Below are positions 1-9,916 of a stretch of 64,000 bases of DNA, one piece after another. The notes under the pieces are model-generated. The model saw nothing but the letters and a program-made list of their open reading frames with translations, made no database searches and was not told the DNA's origin. Numbering within the stretch: the stretch's first letter is position 1; each line of letters opens with the position of its first letter. The DNA is taken from positions 1 through 64,000 of the forward strand of contig NZ_JACJSM010000020.1 of NCBI RefSeq assembly GCF_014698145.1. The letters run 5' to 3'. Position numbers and translations under genes: made by a program. The DNA comes from Oscillatoria sp. FACHB-1406. GTDB lineage: Bacteria; Cyanobacteriota; Cyanobacteriia; Cyanobacteriales; Spirulinaceae.

Positions 1-90
1 GAAGCACTAGCTCAAGCTTATGCTCAAGTGACTGAGCAGGATTTTCGTAACTGGTTTACACATTGCTGTTACTGTACCTCACTCACGTGA
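1..90 (+). pseudogene. C-terminal end of an IS630-type transposase (cut by window edge)
   Basis: The first 90 bases are open from position 1 and end at a TGA at 88-90. The 29 residues contain an NWFTHCCYC stretch right before the stop. This resembles the conserved C-terminus of IS630/Tc1-mariner family transposases (D..xWF.H.GYC pattern). Only the tail is visible, so I cannot say whether the element is intact to the left. The neighbouring gene at 140 is on the opposite strand. The call rests on this short motif. An IS630-type enzyme would also be a candidate source of activity for the TA-flanked MITE-like repeats elsewhere in the window. Confidence 0.5.
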
Positions 91-139
91 AAAACGCTAT
101 ATCTCTGTGCCGCTTCGTGGGGTGCGCTTTTCGTTCCTG

Positions 140-1450
140 CTAACAATCCAACGTTTGGGCGAGTTCCCAAGGGGAAATATGGGAGCAGTATTCCTGCCAG
201 CATTGATGCTGAATTTTGAGATAGGCGCTCTTAAACGATGTACCTAGCATTTCAGTAAGAATGGTATCGCCTTCAAACGCCCGTAAAGCGTCGAGCAAAT
301 TCCCCGGCAAACGACGGACTTTTTCCGGCGGCAGGGGGTCGGTATAGTTGTTATTATCGCAACGGCTGCCCGGTTCGCGTTGCTGGGCGATGCCATCGAG
401 TCCCGCTGCAATCAGGGCGGCGGGGAGGAGGTAAGGGTTCGCTGCGCCGTCGGCGAGGCGAAATTCAAAGCGTCCCGAGTCGGGGATGCGGATGGTATGG
501 GTGCGATTGTTCCCTGCGTAGCTGATACTGTTGGGCGACCACGTAGCCCCGGAAAGGGTAACAGCGGCGTTAATGCGCTTGTAAGAATTCACCGTCGGGT
601 TAGTCAGCGCGCACATTGCCTCGGCGGAATGCAGTACGCCTGCGATGAATTGATAAGCGAGAGTGGATAGTCCTAATTCGCCTTCGGAGTCGTAAAAAAG
701 GTTAACTTTACCTTCTTTATCCCAGACTGAGAGGTGAGTATGGCAGCCGTTACCCGTGAGGTGGGCGAAGGGTTTGGGCATGAAGGTGGCGCGCAACCCG
801 TGCTTTTCGGCGATGGTTTTCACCATATATTTAAAGAAGGCGTGGCGGTCGGCGGTGACTAAGATATCGTCGTATATCCAGTTCATCTCGAACTGTCCGT
901 TCGCGTCTTCGTGGTCGTTTTGGTAGGCTCCCCAACCGAGCGCGAGCATCCCATCGCAGATTTCCCGAATCACTTCGTAACGTCGCATCAGGGATTGTTG
1001 GTCGTAGCAGGGTTTGGGGGAGGAGTCACGCGGGTCAGAAATGTCGTTTCCCGCCGCATCGAGCAAGAAATATTCGCACTCTACGCCGGTTTTAATCCGA
1101 TATCCTAACGCTTCGGCACGCGCGATCGCGCGCTTCAGTACCACGCGCGGTGCTTGTTCGAGGGGCCGTCCTTCAATCGTCTGCAAGTCGGCGGGAAGCC
1201 AAGCAACTTCGGGCTGCCAGGGGAGTTGAAATAAGCTGTTTGCGTCGGGTATGGCTAGTATATCGGGATAGGCTGGCGTTAAGTCCAACCAAGCCGCAAA
1301 TCCGGCGAATCCCGCACCGTTAGCCGCCATAGTATCGATACTCGCTGCTGGGACGAGCTTGGCGCGCTGCACGCCTAATAAGTCGGTAAAAGAAATGAGA
1401 AAGTAACGAATTTGGCGATCGCGGGCAATTTCAGAAAGAGATTGAGTCAT
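140..1450 (-). CDS. Type III glutamine synthetase-like ligase (GlnT family)
   Basis: The 436-residue protein belongs to the glutamine synthetase superfamily. Visible motifs are the metal/glutamate-site acids GVECEYF (E124, E126), NDHEDANGQFEMN (E181, E188), the ATP-site NGCHTH segment (234-239), NSYKR, and the arginine-rich NNRTHTIRIP and RFEFRLADGAANPY segments. The length and N-terminus (RYFLISFTDLLGVQRAK) fit the short GlnT or type III class rather than the ~470-residue GlnA of cyanobacteria. It would catalyse ATP-dependent amide formation on glutamate with ammonia or an amine; members of this class can be gamma-glutamylamide ligases, so the amine is not certain. It is the last gene of a minus-strand cluster, 38 bp after the alpha/beta hydrolase. 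The ATG at 1450 gives the expected N-terminus. Confidence 0.85.
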   Translation of the reverse strand: MTQSLSEIARDRQIRYFLISFTDLLGVQRAKLVPAASIDTMAANGAGFAGFAAWLDLTPAYPDILAIPDANSLFQLPWQPEVAWLPADLQTIEGRPLEQAPRVVLKRAIARAEALGYRIKTGVECEYFLLDAAGNDISDPRDSSPKPCYDQQSLMRRYEVIREICDGMLALGWGAYQNDHEDANGQFEMNWIYDDILVTADRHAFFKYMVKTIAEKHGLRATFMPKPFAHLTGNGCHTHLSVWDKEGKVNLFYDSEGELGLSTLAYQFIAGVLHSAEAMCALTNPTVNSYKRINAAVTLSGATWSPNSISYAGNNRTHTIRIPDSGRFEFRLADGAANPYLLPAALIAAGLDGIAQQREPGSRCDNNNYTDPLPPEKVRRLPGNLLDALRAFEGDTILTEMLGTSFKSAYLKIQHQCWQEYCSHISPWELAQTLDC

Positions 1451-1488
1451 TTTATAATGAATAATGAATAGGGAATAATGCTGGCGAT

Positions 1489-2523
1489 TTAAATTTCCGA
1501 TCGCTCGCTATTGACAGATAACAACTCCCGCACTGCATCGCGAATAAACCGCTCGTCTTCCAGGTTTTGATACGGATTGCCCGCTCGATGCCCCCAAATC
1601 GATTCAATGGGGCGATAAATAGCATCGGGAATTGAAGCGGCTTCGGCTTGGCAATCTTCGGGGGTAAAATACAGGTCGGTGCGAGAGGGCATCACTAAGG
1701 TTTTGGCTCGAATCGAAGCTAATGCTTTCTGGAAATCGCCTCGATAGAGGGGATTATCGCTGATATCGCAGCGCAACCAAGTATCGAGCATGGCAATGAG
1801 GTTGTGGGGATCTCGTTTTCGATAGTTGGCTTCCCACGCTTGCGATAGATATTCGTCGAGGGTACGCTCGCCTTGTTGGTGGAGGTTGTGACGGTAGAAG
1901 GCTTGGGAAGCCGCCCAACTCGCATAAATGAGGGCAAAGGTGTGAAAACCGCGCTCTGGCGTGGCGGTGAAACGCTCGCCATTCCAGGCGGGGTCTGCGG
2001 TTAGTGCCGCTCGCAGGCTTTTCAGGAAAATTTGGTTGTGGACGGTGACGCGCGCCGTGCCGCAAATGGCTGCAATGCGATCGACGCGATCGCGATACAA
2101 TGCCCCCCAATGATAAGCTTGTTGTGCGCCCATCGACCAGCCATAGACTAAAGCGAGGCGTTCGATACCGAAGCTTTCCCGAAGCAGTTTTTCCTGAGCG
2201 CGGACATTATCGAGGTGGGTGAAATAAAAGCCTTGCTGGGCTAAACCGCAGCCCTTACAGTTGCTCGGCGAACTCGATAGACCGTTGCCGAACAGATTGG
2301 GGATAATAATAAACCAACGGCTGGGGTCGAGGATGCGTTCTTTCCCGATAAGCCATTGCGTCTCGAAGTGTTGCGCGCCGTAGGAAGTGGGATAAAGGAT
2401 GACGTTGCTGCGGTTGCGGTTTAATTCGCCGTAGGTTTGATAAACCAGTTTCGCTTCCTGTAGAACTACCCCGCATTGCAATTCAAAGTCTTTCCACACA
2501 AAGCATTTTGGCGTTTCGCTCAT
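1489..2523 (-). CDS. MetX-like alpha/beta hydrolase
   Basis: This 344-residue alpha/beta-fold protein resembles homoserine O-acetyltransferase (MetX) in layout: an N-terminal YQTYGELN segment, an FGNGLSSSP oxyanion-region segment, the nucleophile elbow GWSMGAQ (S130), and a likely triad completed by D283 (RTDLYF) and H312 (WGHRAGNP). It may be an acyltransferase or an esterase; the sequence does not decide. Its ATG overlaps the stop of the upstream desaturase by 4 bases (ATGA), so translation is probably coupled. It is followed closely by the GlnT-like gene. The linkage suggests work on an acyl substrate rather than methionine synthesis, which is an inference from context. Confidence 0.75.
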   Translation of the reverse strand: MSETPKCFVWKDFELQCGVVLQEAKLVYQTYGELNRNRSNVILYPTSYGAQHFETQWLIGKERILDPSRWFIIIPNLFGNGLSSSPSNCKGCGLAQQGFYFTHLDNVRAQEKLLRESFGIERLALVYGWSMGAQQAYHWGALYRDRVDRIAAICGTARVTVHNQIFLKSLRAALTADPAWNGERFTATPERGFHTFALIYASWAASQAFYRHNLHQQGERTLDEYLSQAWEANYRKRDPHNLIAMLDTWLRCDISDNPLYRGDFQKALASIRAKTLVMPSRTDLYFTPEDCQAEAASIPDAIYRPIESIWGHRAGNPYQNLEDERFIRDAVRELLSVNSERSEI

Positions 2524-3458
2524 GCGGTTTCGCGCCCCAACTGCGTGACGATTTCGCCATTCGCTCGCAGATACCCTTTAGCTAGGTGAACCCAACGGTC
2601 TTTTAAACGTTCGTGGGCGGTGGGTAAAGCGTGGAAGGGAATTGAGGGATAAAGGTGATGCTCGGCGTGGAAGGGCATATTCCACATCAGAAAACGGAGG
2701 GGAAACGCGGTTAAAGTGGTGCGGGTATTGGTGAAAGGATTGTTGTCGGTAGAGCAGTTCGCGTGTTCGGCGAGCAAAATCGCGCGTAAAATCGGCTGTC
2801 CGACGGCGAGGGGCAGTAACCAGTAGAGGACAAAGGCCCAAGGATGACCTAATAGTAGCGAGAACGCGATCGCAGTTCCATAGACCAATAACTGAATCCG
2901 CGTCGAACGAATCGTCTCCCCTCGAGCGGAATCCGGAATGAAAGAGAATTCTTCCATCTGTCCGGTGGCGACGCGCCAATGTCCGCGAATTTTACCCAAC
3001 CACCAAGGAATGCCGCTGATTTGCCAGATATATTCTCCTAGATTGGTCGGTTTGGGGTCGCTCAATTCCGGATCTTTCCCCGCAATTTGGGTGTAGCGAT
3101 GATGCCACTTATGATAGCGGCGGAAGAAGGTACTGTTATAAAACGAGAGCAAGCCAGCCAACCAAGCGACAGCATCGTTGAGGCGGGGATTGGCAAAAGC
3201 AGTCCGGTGACAATTTTCATGCAGCGGGGCGAACATTGCAGCGAAACTGAAGCCATAGACAACAAGGGCGGGCAACGCCAACCCAAGATTTGTCTGTCGA
3301 AAAATCGACCACAGTAAACCGCTTGTCAACATGACCCCTAAGTGACCGCTGAGGTGCAAGAAGCCACGTAAATTCGACTTTAGGTTTAAACTTGCTAAAT
3401 CCCCAACGCTCAGGCTTTCGCGCGGCTTTTCTGCTACTCGTTCCAACTGCTCCTCCAT
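2520..3458 (-). CDS. Membrane fatty acid desaturase
   Basis: The protein carries the three histidine boxes of membrane diiron desaturases: HENCH (80-84), HKWHH (116-120) and HAEHH near the C-terminus followed by LYPSIPFHALP. Hydrophobic stretches at about 35-75 and 190-225 fit paired membrane helices around the boxes. It would introduce a double bond or hydroxyl into an acyl or related lipid chain using an electron donor. I use the ATG at 3458 (312 residues); an in-frame TTG at 3503 would add 15 residues. It is the first gene of a three-gene cluster and overlaps the next gene by 4 bp. It is shorter than the Des acyl-lipid desaturases and its substrate is not deducible. Confidence 0.85.
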   Translation of the reverse strand: MEEQLERVAEKPRESLSVGDLASLNLKSNLRGFLHLSGHLGVMLTSGLLWSIFRQTNLGLALPALVVYGFSFAAMFAPLHENCHRTAFANPRLNDAVAWLAGLLSFYNSTFFRRYHKWHHRYTQIAGKDPELSDPKPTNLGEYIWQISGIPWWLGKIRGHWRVATGQMEEFSFIPDSARGETIRSTRIQLLVYGTAIAFSLLLGHPWAFVLYWLLPLAVGQPILRAILLAEHANCSTDNNPFTNTRTTLTAFPLRFLMWNMPFHAEHHLYPSIPFHALPTAHERLKDRWVHLAKGYLRANGEIVTQLGRETA

Positions 3459-3702
3459 CTTCAAACTTGTTGCAATGAGTCGTACCAATTTTTCTAGTCT
3501 CAATGCACTTAATCTTAGCGATTGCGGGCAATACCCGCCCTACCGTCAGTCAGAAATAGAGTAGAAACTCAATGGAAATTGGTATTATATCGATTGTATT
3601 CAGTTGGCTCGGAGCCTATTGTAGCTAGCGTTACCGAACTCTGTAAGCTCCTTGAAGTTTTCAATCGAGCGATGAGATCGACTGTCGAGGACGAATTGAC
3701 AA

Positions 3703-6321
3703 TTATTCCACAGATGGAGCAGGATTAAATTTTAAAGGAATTTCAATTCTAAACTCCGTTCCGACTCCAGGAGTCGAAATACAGTGTAATTTTCCTTTAT
3801 GTTTTTCGACAACAATTTGATGGCTGATTGCCAACCCTAAACCCGTTCCTTTGCCGATAGGTTTAGTCGTGAAAAAGGGATCGAAAATTCTCGCCGCCAC
3901 CTCTTCAGGCATTCCTAAAGCATTATCGATAATTGAGATAATCACCTCACTCTCTCCAATACTTTCCGTGCGAATGGTAATCGTGCTGGGATTGGCAGCA
4001 ACTTCTTCCATCGGCAGGGCGAGATCTCGCTCTTCAAGGGCATCAACGCCATTCGCAATCAAATTCATAAACACTTGATTTAACTGACTGGCATGACATT
4101 CCACTAAAGGCAAATTTCCATACTCTTTAACAATTTGAATGTTGGGGCGATCGGGCTTTGCCTTAAATCGATTATTTAAAATGACCAAAGTATTGTCGAT
4201 GCCCTCGTGAATGTCCACGGGCTTCATATCCGACTCGTCAAGCCGCGAGAAATTGCGAAGCGAAGAAACTAACTTACTAATGCGTTCTGCTCCCAATTTC
4301 ATGGAAGACATTAACTTGGGGAAGTCCTCGCGCAAAAAATCGAACTCAACTGCCTCTATTTTAGATTCTATCTCTATCGGAGGTGAGGGATAATATTGAC
4401 TGTATAACTCAACTAAAGAAAGCAAATTGTTCGCATACTCCTGTGCGTACCGGAGATTTCCCCCAATAAAATTAATCGGATTATTGAGTTCGTGGGCGAC
4501 TCCGGCTACGAGTTGTCCCAAACTTGACATTTTTTCGTTGTGAATCAGTTGAGTTTGAGTTTGTTTGAGTTCGCACAACGTTGATTTTAGCTCTTTCGCT
4601 TTTTCGCGTTGTCTGGCTTCCGATTGTCGAAGCGCCATATTTAATTCAGCAAGTTCGTCAGCTTGACGCAAAACAACGTTAATAATTGCTTTGCGCAACT
4701 CTAGGGCAGCATCAATTTCATACTGCTGCCAAGAGAGAGAAGTCAAGCGCACCGTTTCTTTCCACATTTCAAAAGATTTGCGCGGGCAAAGTCCCACTAT
4801 TCCATCCGAGCCAACTTGAGTTTGAGGAGATGGATCTCCCGCCCAGCGAACGGTTTGAACGATCTCTGGGCGAAACCAAAGGAGATATTTTTTGGGCTGG
4901 GGCGAGATTGCAACGGCTAACATTCCGCTGGCTACATCTTTATAGGCTGCGATTGCGGGTTCCCAACGAGCCAGACAATCGGTGTAGAAAATATTTTGCT
5001 GAAATGATTTATCGCCTAAACGTTTGAGTAATTTCTGAACGATTTCTCGGGGAGGTGTTTGTCCGAGGAGGACAATTTCTCTACCCGAGTAAATAGCGGC
5101 TCCTCCTGCTGAGACGAGCTTGAGAAAGTCTTGCTTGTGTTCGATAAGAGCATCTTGAAATTTTTCCGCGTTCGACATGGCTTCCAGCAAGTTGGATTGA
5201 ATGGAAGAAATTTCGAGGCGGTATTGATAGTCGCGATTTTCTTCTTTTGTTAAAAGTTCGCTAGAGACAATTTGACAGAGCAGTTCGCAAGCGGCTCGCA
5301 CTTGGTAAGAAATATATTTAGAGGATATATAATGGCAAACTACTAATCCCCACAACTTCTTGTTTTTAAGAATTGAAATGCCGATGGAAGCGCGGACTCC
5401 CATGTTGCGGAGGTATTCGATATGGCAGGGGGAAACCCCTCTTAAGACGGAAAGACTGAGATCGAGAGGTTGATTGTGAGGAATAATATAAGCCGGTGAA
5501 GCTTCGATATCGCAGATGGAACGGAACAGGTTTTTTAACAATAGATTTCTCGAGGCTTCGGGAATATCTAAGGCGGGGTAGTTCAGTCCGAGAAATGGCT
5601 CTAAATCTTCTCTTTTATCTTCAGCAATGACTCGACCGTTACCGTCGGGGTCAAATTGATAAACCATTGCGCGATCGCACTCTGTAATCTGCCTTAATTC
5701 TTGCGCGGTAAAATCGCAAAGCTCCTGCACGCTTTCTGCTTTCCTGAATTTCGCCAGCGAACCGCGAACTAGGGGGTAAAAATCTAAATCTTTCGCTGTC
5801 TTGAAGTTTTGTTTGGGTTCGAGTTCTAAGATAATACAATCTTCCTGACACTGAACGAGTCCGTCAAACTCCAGTTTTTGCGTCTGATTCTGAATGCAGA
5901 TCGGGACGTGATTTGCACCTCGAGCGATTCGTTCTGTATCCGTACAAGCTTCTAGAGCTTCGATGTCATTTGCTTCGAGTAATACCCTCAAGTTCTTCCC
6001 TAACAAAAAATAAGGATCGATGCCTAATAATTTCAAGGTATTGTCGCTAACCCGACAAATATTAAGGCTATCTTTTTCTAAAACGAATAGAATTCCGTGC
6101 GACTGAATATAATCGCGAATACAAGAAGAATCCTCATTTTCGCCAATCATTATTTTTGGAAAGGAGCGCTGTAGGGGCAGGGTAAAGCGAGGTTCTCGGA
6201 GCGGCGGGGTATTCATAGCAGAGATGACATTTTGCAGATTTTTTATCGGGAAAAATTGAGGACGGACGAGACGTTTTTTCCCTTGACCAAAGGGAGTCAC
6301 TTTAGCGCTTACGAGCGTCAT
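3703..6321 (-). CDS. Phytochrome-type sensor histidine kinase
   Basis: The 872 residues form a complete phytochrome: PAS about 68-170, GAF about 185-350, PHY about 375-555, coiled coil, HisKA with H610 (GVAHELNNP), and HATPase_c about 735-865 with GKGTGLGLA. The GAF domain has the DIP motif (252-254) and SPCHIEYL, with C299-H300 at the position of the bilin-binding cysteine of Cph1-class phytochromes. This predicts phycocyanobilin attachment and red/far-red sensing. The PHY tongue has WFRPE and PRKSFE. No bacteriophytochrome-type N-terminal cysteine is evident. About 60 residues precede the PAS domain. No response regulator gene lies beside it, so its phosphotransfer partner is elsewhere. Confidence 0.93.
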   Translation of the reverse strand: MTLVSAKVTPFGQGKKRLVRPQFFPIKNLQNVISAMNTPPLREPRFTLPLQRSFPKIMIGENEDSSCIRDYIQSHGILFVLEKDSLNICRVSDNTLKLLGIDPYFLLGKNLRVLLEANDIEALEACTDTERIARGANHVPICIQNQTQKLEFDGLVQCQEDCIILELEPKQNFKTAKDLDFYPLVRGSLAKFRKAESVQELCDFTAQELRQITECDRAMVYQFDPDGNGRVIAEDKREDLEPFLGLNYPALDIPEASRNLLLKNLFRSICDIEASPAYIIPHNQPLDLSLSVLRGVSPCHIEYLRNMGVRASIGISILKNKKLWGLVVCHYISSKYISYQVRAACELLCQIVSSELLTKEENRDYQYRLEISSIQSNLLEAMSNAEKFQDALIEHKQDFLKLVSAGGAAIYSGREIVLLGQTPPREIVQKLLKRLGDKSFQQNIFYTDCLARWEPAIAAYKDVASGMLAVAISPQPKKYLLWFRPEIVQTVRWAGDPSPQTQVGSDGIVGLCPRKSFEMWKETVRLTSLSWQQYEIDAALELRKAIINVVLRQADELAELNMALRQSEARQREKAKELKSTLCELKQTQTQLIHNEKMSSLGQLVAGVAHELNNPINFIGGNLRYAQEYANNLLSLVELYSQYYPSPPIEIESKIEAVEFDFLREDFPKLMSSMKLGAERISKLVSSLRNFSRLDESDMKPVDIHEGIDNTLVILNNRFKAKPDRPNIQIVKEYGNLPLVECHASQLNQVFMNLIANGVDALEERDLALPMEEVAANPSTITIRTESIGESEVIISIIDNALGMPEEVAARIFDPFFTTKPIGKGTGLGLAISHQIVVEKHKGKLHCISTPGVGTEFRIEIPLKFNPAPSVE

Positions 6322-6742
6322 ATGTTCGTACAGTTACTAATAAACGTTCGCGTTTCCCCTCTGAAGGAAGACCCACACACCAAATCGCAAAATCTACAAT
6401 TGTCAGATTGAGAATCCGGTCTTGGTGCTGAAACAGCAGACCGAGCATTTAGAAACTGAGAATCTAGAAACTGGGTTAGTCTGCTGAGTACACCCATTAC
6501 TTCTAATATACTGAGTCGGAGCGCATATCGCCATCACTACCTCTAATATTCGTAATATTTTTTTAATATTGTGGAGGCAGTAGCTCCGCGCCTCGGTTGC
6601 TTGCCTAAGAATTATTTCTGCGGATAAGGCTCGATCGCGTATCGAGGATGAAGCTAGAATTTCCCCGTCAAGGTACGATAAAGTTCTCTGGTAGCATTTA
6701 ATTATCCAAGGTGCTTATCCAGCCTGGAGTGAGGAGAAGACT
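6322..6742. other. Intergenic region between divergent phytochrome and ureC
   Basis: I see no gene in these 421 bases. They should hold the divergent promoters of the phytochrome kinase and ureC. An 8-bp inverted repeat (CAGCAGAC at 6434, GTCTGCTG at 6479) encloses two near-direct copies of AGAAACTG. A purine-rich ribosome binding site (GGAGTGAGGAGA) lies just before the ureC ATG. I could not identify a convincing NtcA site. Confidence 0.5.
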
Positions 6743-8452
6743 ATGAGCTATAGAATGGATCGTCGCGCTTATACGGAGACTTTTGGTCCAACGGTTGGCG
6801 ATCGCGTCCGCTTAGCCGATACTGAATTAATTATCGAAGTCGAGCGAGATTTCACCACTTACGGCGATGAAGTGAAATTTGGCGGCGGTAAAACGATTCG
6901 CGATGGGATGGGACAATCCCCCATTACCCGCGCCGATGGTGCTGTCGATCTCGTCATCACCAATGCTTTAATCCTCGACTGGTGGGGCATCGTCAAAGCC
7001 GATATCGGCATTAAAGACGGCAAGATTCAAAAAATCGGTAAAGCGGGCAATCCCTACATCCAAGATAACGTCGATATTATTATCGGCCCTGCTACCGAAG
7101 CGATCGCAGGGGAAGGTAAAATCCTGACAGCGGGCGGTATCGATTCTCACATCCACTTCATCTGCCCGCAACAAATCGAAGTTGCGATCGCATCCGGTAT
7201 AACCACGATGATAGGCGGCGGCACGGGCCCCGCTACGGGAACCAACGCCACAACCTGCACGCCGGGAGCTTGGAATCTGTATCGAATGCTACAATCTGCG
7301 GATGCTTTTCCGATGAATCTCGGCTTTCTCGGTAAAGGCAACAGCAGCAAACCGGAAGGATTGCGCGAACAGGTCGAAGCCGGAGCGATGGGGCTAAAAT
7401 TACATGAAGATTGGGGAACGACACCCGCCGCGATCGATACCTGCCTCAGCGTAGCCGACGAGTACGACGTGCAAGTCGCTATCCACACCGACACCCTCAA
7501 CGAAGCCGGATTTGTCGAAGCAACGATCGCAGCCTTTAAAAATCGTACCATCCACACCTACCATACCGAAGGCGCAGGCGGCGGTCATGCCCCCGATATT
7601 ATCAAAGTCTGCGGTCAAGCCAACGTTTTACCCTCCTCCACTAATCCCACTCGCCCTTACACCGCCAACACTCTCGAAGAACACCTCGATATGTTGATGG
7701 TGTGCCATCACCTCGATCGCGGCATTCCCGAAGACGTAGCCTTTGCCGAATCCCGCATTCGTCGCGAAACCATCGCCGCCGAAGATATTTTGCACGATTT
7801 AGGGGCATTTAGCATGATTTCTTCCGACTCCCAAGCAATGGGACGAGTCGGAGAAGTGGTGATTCGCACCTGGCAAACCGCCCATAAAATGAAAGTGCAA
7901 TTCGGCCCTTTAGAAGGGGATAGCAGCCGCAACGACAACGCCCGCGCCAAACGCTACGTCGCCAAGTATACGATTAATCCCGCGATCGCCCACGGCATTG
8001 CCGATGTCGTCGGTTCCGTCGAAGAAGGCAAGCTTGCCGATTTATGCCTGTGGGAACCTGCTTTTTTCGGCGTGAAACCCGAGATTATCCTCAAAGGCGG
8101 TTTAATTGCTTGGGCGCAAATGGGCGATGCTAATGCAAGTATCCCAACCCCGCAACCCGTCCATATGCGCCCCATGTTCGGCAGTTTTGGCGGTGCGATG
8201 TCCGCAACTTCCCTCACCTTTATCTCCCAAGCTGCGTTAGATGCAGGGATTCCCGAACAACTTCACCTGCAAAAAACAGCCGTCGCCGTTAAAGGAACGC
8301 GCAACCTCACCAAACAAGATTTAAAACTAAATGATGCCCTACCGGAAATCGAAGTCGATCCCGAAACTTACGAAGTGCGCGCCGACGGGAAATTATTAAC
8401 CTGCGAACCCGCTACGGTGTTGCCAATGGCGCAGCGTTACTTCTTATTTTGA
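6743..8452 (+). CDS. ureC: Urease alpha subunit
   Basis: The 569-residue protein is the catalytic subunit of urease, hydrolysing urea to ammonia and carbamate in the cytoplasm. All active-site residues are visible: nickel ligands H136 and H138 (SHIHF), H248, H274 and D362, the carbamylated lysine K219 (GLKLHED), and the flap CHH at 321-323. The length is standard. A strong GGAG-type ribosome binding site precedes the ATG. No other ure gene is beside it; ureC standing apart from ureABDEFG is common in cyanobacteria. Its stop codon abuts the end of a MITE-like repeat. Confidence 0.98.
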   Translation: MSYRMDRRAYTETFGPTVGDRVRLADTELIIEVERDFTTYGDEVKFGGGKTIRDGMGQSPITRADGAVDLVITNALILDWWGIVKADIGIKDGKIQKIGKAGNPYIQDNVDIIIGPATEAIAGEGKILTAGGIDSHIHFICPQQIEVAIASGITTMIGGGTGPATGTNATTCTPGAWNLYRMLQSADAFPMNLGFLGKGNSSKPEGLREQVEAGAMGLKLHEDWGTTPAAIDTCLSVADEYDVQVAIHTDTLNEAGFVEATIAAFKNRTIHTYHTEGAGGGHAPDIIKVCGQANVLPSSTNPTRPYTANTLEEHLDMLMVCHHLDRGIPEDVAFAESRIRRETIAAEDILHDLGAFSMISSDSQAMGRVGEVVIRTWQTAHKMKVQFGPLEGDSSRNDNARAKRYVAKYTINPAIAHGIADVVGSVEEGKLADLCLWEPAFFGVKPEIILKGGLIAWAQMGDANASIPTPQPVHMRPMFGSFGGAMSATSLTFISQAALDAGIPEQLHLQKTAVAVKGTRNLTKQDLKLNDALPEIEVDPETYEVRADGKLLTCEPATVLPMAQRYFLF

Positions 8453-8564
8453 GTAGGTTTACGAAAATTACTTTAACTTGAAGAGGGCGGGTTTTGACGG
8501 CTGAATTTCCCTCATAACAAGGGTTTTAGCTAAACCCGCCCCTACAAATCCGATCGCACTTTTG
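8450..8564 (-). repeat. MITE-like repeat family A, copy 1 (left-truncated)
   Basis: This stretch is a reverse-orientation copy of the repeat at 10967-11097 and 27541-27672. The shared core includes GCGATCGGAT, GGCGGGTTTAGCTAAAAC, CAAAACCCGCCCTCTTCAAG and the end AGTAGG. The AGTAGG end touches the ureC stop codon TGA. The opposite terminal inverted repeat (about 16 bp) is missing and replaced by ATCAATT-type heptamer repeats. Confidence 0.75.
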
Positions 8565-8569
8565 TCCAT

Positions 8570-8676
8570 TATCAATTAATAAAATTTCCGTTATCCATTA
8601 TCAATTATCAATTATCAATTATCAATTATTCAACATCCCGTTATCCATTGTCCATTGTCCATTATCAATTATTCAA
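8570..8676. repeat. ATCAATT heptamer array
   Basis: Short tandem copies of the heptamer ATCAATT and variants (TTATCCA, TTGTCCA) fill the gap between ureC and hppD. They match the short tandemly repeated heptanucleotides known from cyanobacterial genomes. No gene is seen. Confidence 0.7.
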
Positions 8677-9744
8677 CGTACCTCGTCTGACTTGTTCTTT
8701 TTCTATTGCTTCAAACAAGGCGCGAAAATTGCCTTCGCCGAAGCCTCGGGCGCGATCGCGGCGTTCGATAAACTCAAAGAAAAATGTCGGTTCTGGGAAA
8801 ATCGGTTGGGTAAAAATTTGCAGCAATAAGGGGGCTTTCTCGCGCTCGGCAACTTGAGGATCGATGAGAATTTGCGATCGCGCTAATGCCTCCCATTCCC
8901 GAACCGATAAATTTAGTTGCGGATGCTGTTGTTGCACGCGATCGTAATAACTCGGCGGCACTTCTAAAAACGATAAACCCGCCCTTTTCAGTTGACAAAT
9001 TGATTCAATTATGCTTTTGGTTCGCAAAGCAATATGCTGCACCCCCGCACCGCCATTAAAATCGAGAAACTCCTGAATTTGAGAGCTTGCCGAAGTCGGT
9101 TCGTTGGCTGGAATTTGCACGCCGCTGGTTGGATGGACGAGAACTTGCGAAAGCAGCCCGGACTTCTGGGTTTGAATGGCAAACGTTTGCTGGCGCTCGA
9201 ATCCTAAAGCACGTTCGTACCAACGCGCCGTCCGCTCTAATTCCCCAACCGCGACATTCAAGACGAGATGATCGATGCGATCGATCGCGGGGATGCGATC
9301 GCAGCAAGGACTCAACGCGATCGCCCAATCCTCCGGCAAAATTGGCGTAATTCCCCGCCGTTCCACCAATGTATGCCTTAGCGGAACCCGCCCGACAATC
9401 GTACTCCAGCGCATCGTCCCAGCCGTGAATTGCCGCGCTTGAATTGGCTCGAGGGTTCTCGTTTCCGGTACTGCAACAGCCCGCTCGAGCGCCGCATCCA
9501 AATCGGGAACGAGAAACGCCACCTCAGCCACTCCCGGCGGGTGCGATCGCAAATACGCCGCCACCGGACTCTCATCGCGCAGAGGAGAACAAAGTACAAA
9601 CACAATCTCGCCACTCATCACGATTTCCGCGCGCGTCTGCCCGTCGCTGCCACCCCCCACTGCCTGAAACTGCATCGCCCGCGCGAACCAGTCGCGCCAT
9701 TTTTCGGCATCATCCACATAAAAGCAAACGCGATCGATTTTCAT
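8665..9744 (-). CDS. hppD: 4-hydroxyphenylpyruvate dioxygenase
   Basis: The 359-residue enzyme has the two-VOC-domain architecture of HPPD. Iron ligands are H159 (IDHLVLNV), H237 (GVQHIAL) and E324 (FFFEFIER). It converts 4-hydroxyphenylpyruvate to homogentisate, which in cyanobacteria feeds tocopherol synthesis. The C-terminal gating helix (GNFRALFEAIE) is present, so the protein is complete. The ATG at 9744 begins directly with the first VOC strand. It is divergent from trpD with about 170 bp between, which probably holds both promoters. Confidence 0.93.
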   Translation of the reverse strand: MKIDRVCFYVDDAEKWRDWFARAMQFQAVGGGSDGQTRAEIVMSGEIVFVLCSPLRDESPVAAYLRSHPPGVAEVAFLVPDLDAALERAVAVPETRTLEPIQARQFTAGTMRWSTIVGRVPLRHTLVERRGITPILPEDWAIALSPCCDRIPAIDRIDHLVLNVAVGELERTARWYERALGFERQQTFAIQTQKSGLLSQVLVHPTSGVQIPANEPTSASSQIQEFLDFNGGAGVQHIALRTKSIIESICQLKRAGLSFLEVPPSYYDRVQQQHPQLNLSVREWEALARSQILIDPQVAEREKAPLLLQIFTQPIFPEPTFFFEFIERRDRARGFGEGNFRALFEAIEKEQVRRGTLNN

Positions 9745-9916
9745 ACTTTACTAATTTCGACTGCTTCACACATCTTTACACGCCCTTGCAAAGTCGTGCT
9801 TGCCTCTTCCGACCGATCCTGCTTAGACTAATAAAGCTCCGTCCCAGTCGTTGCGAGCGACCAAACGCCGCAAAATCCCGACCCAAATCCCGGAAATTCG
9901 TGCAATTGACTCAATT

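Noticed and set aside
1489-2523. Calling the alpha/beta hydrolase metX
   Set aside because: It has the fold and triad but sits with a desaturase and a GlnT-like ligase rather than methionine genes, so a specific homoserine acetyltransferase role is not supported.
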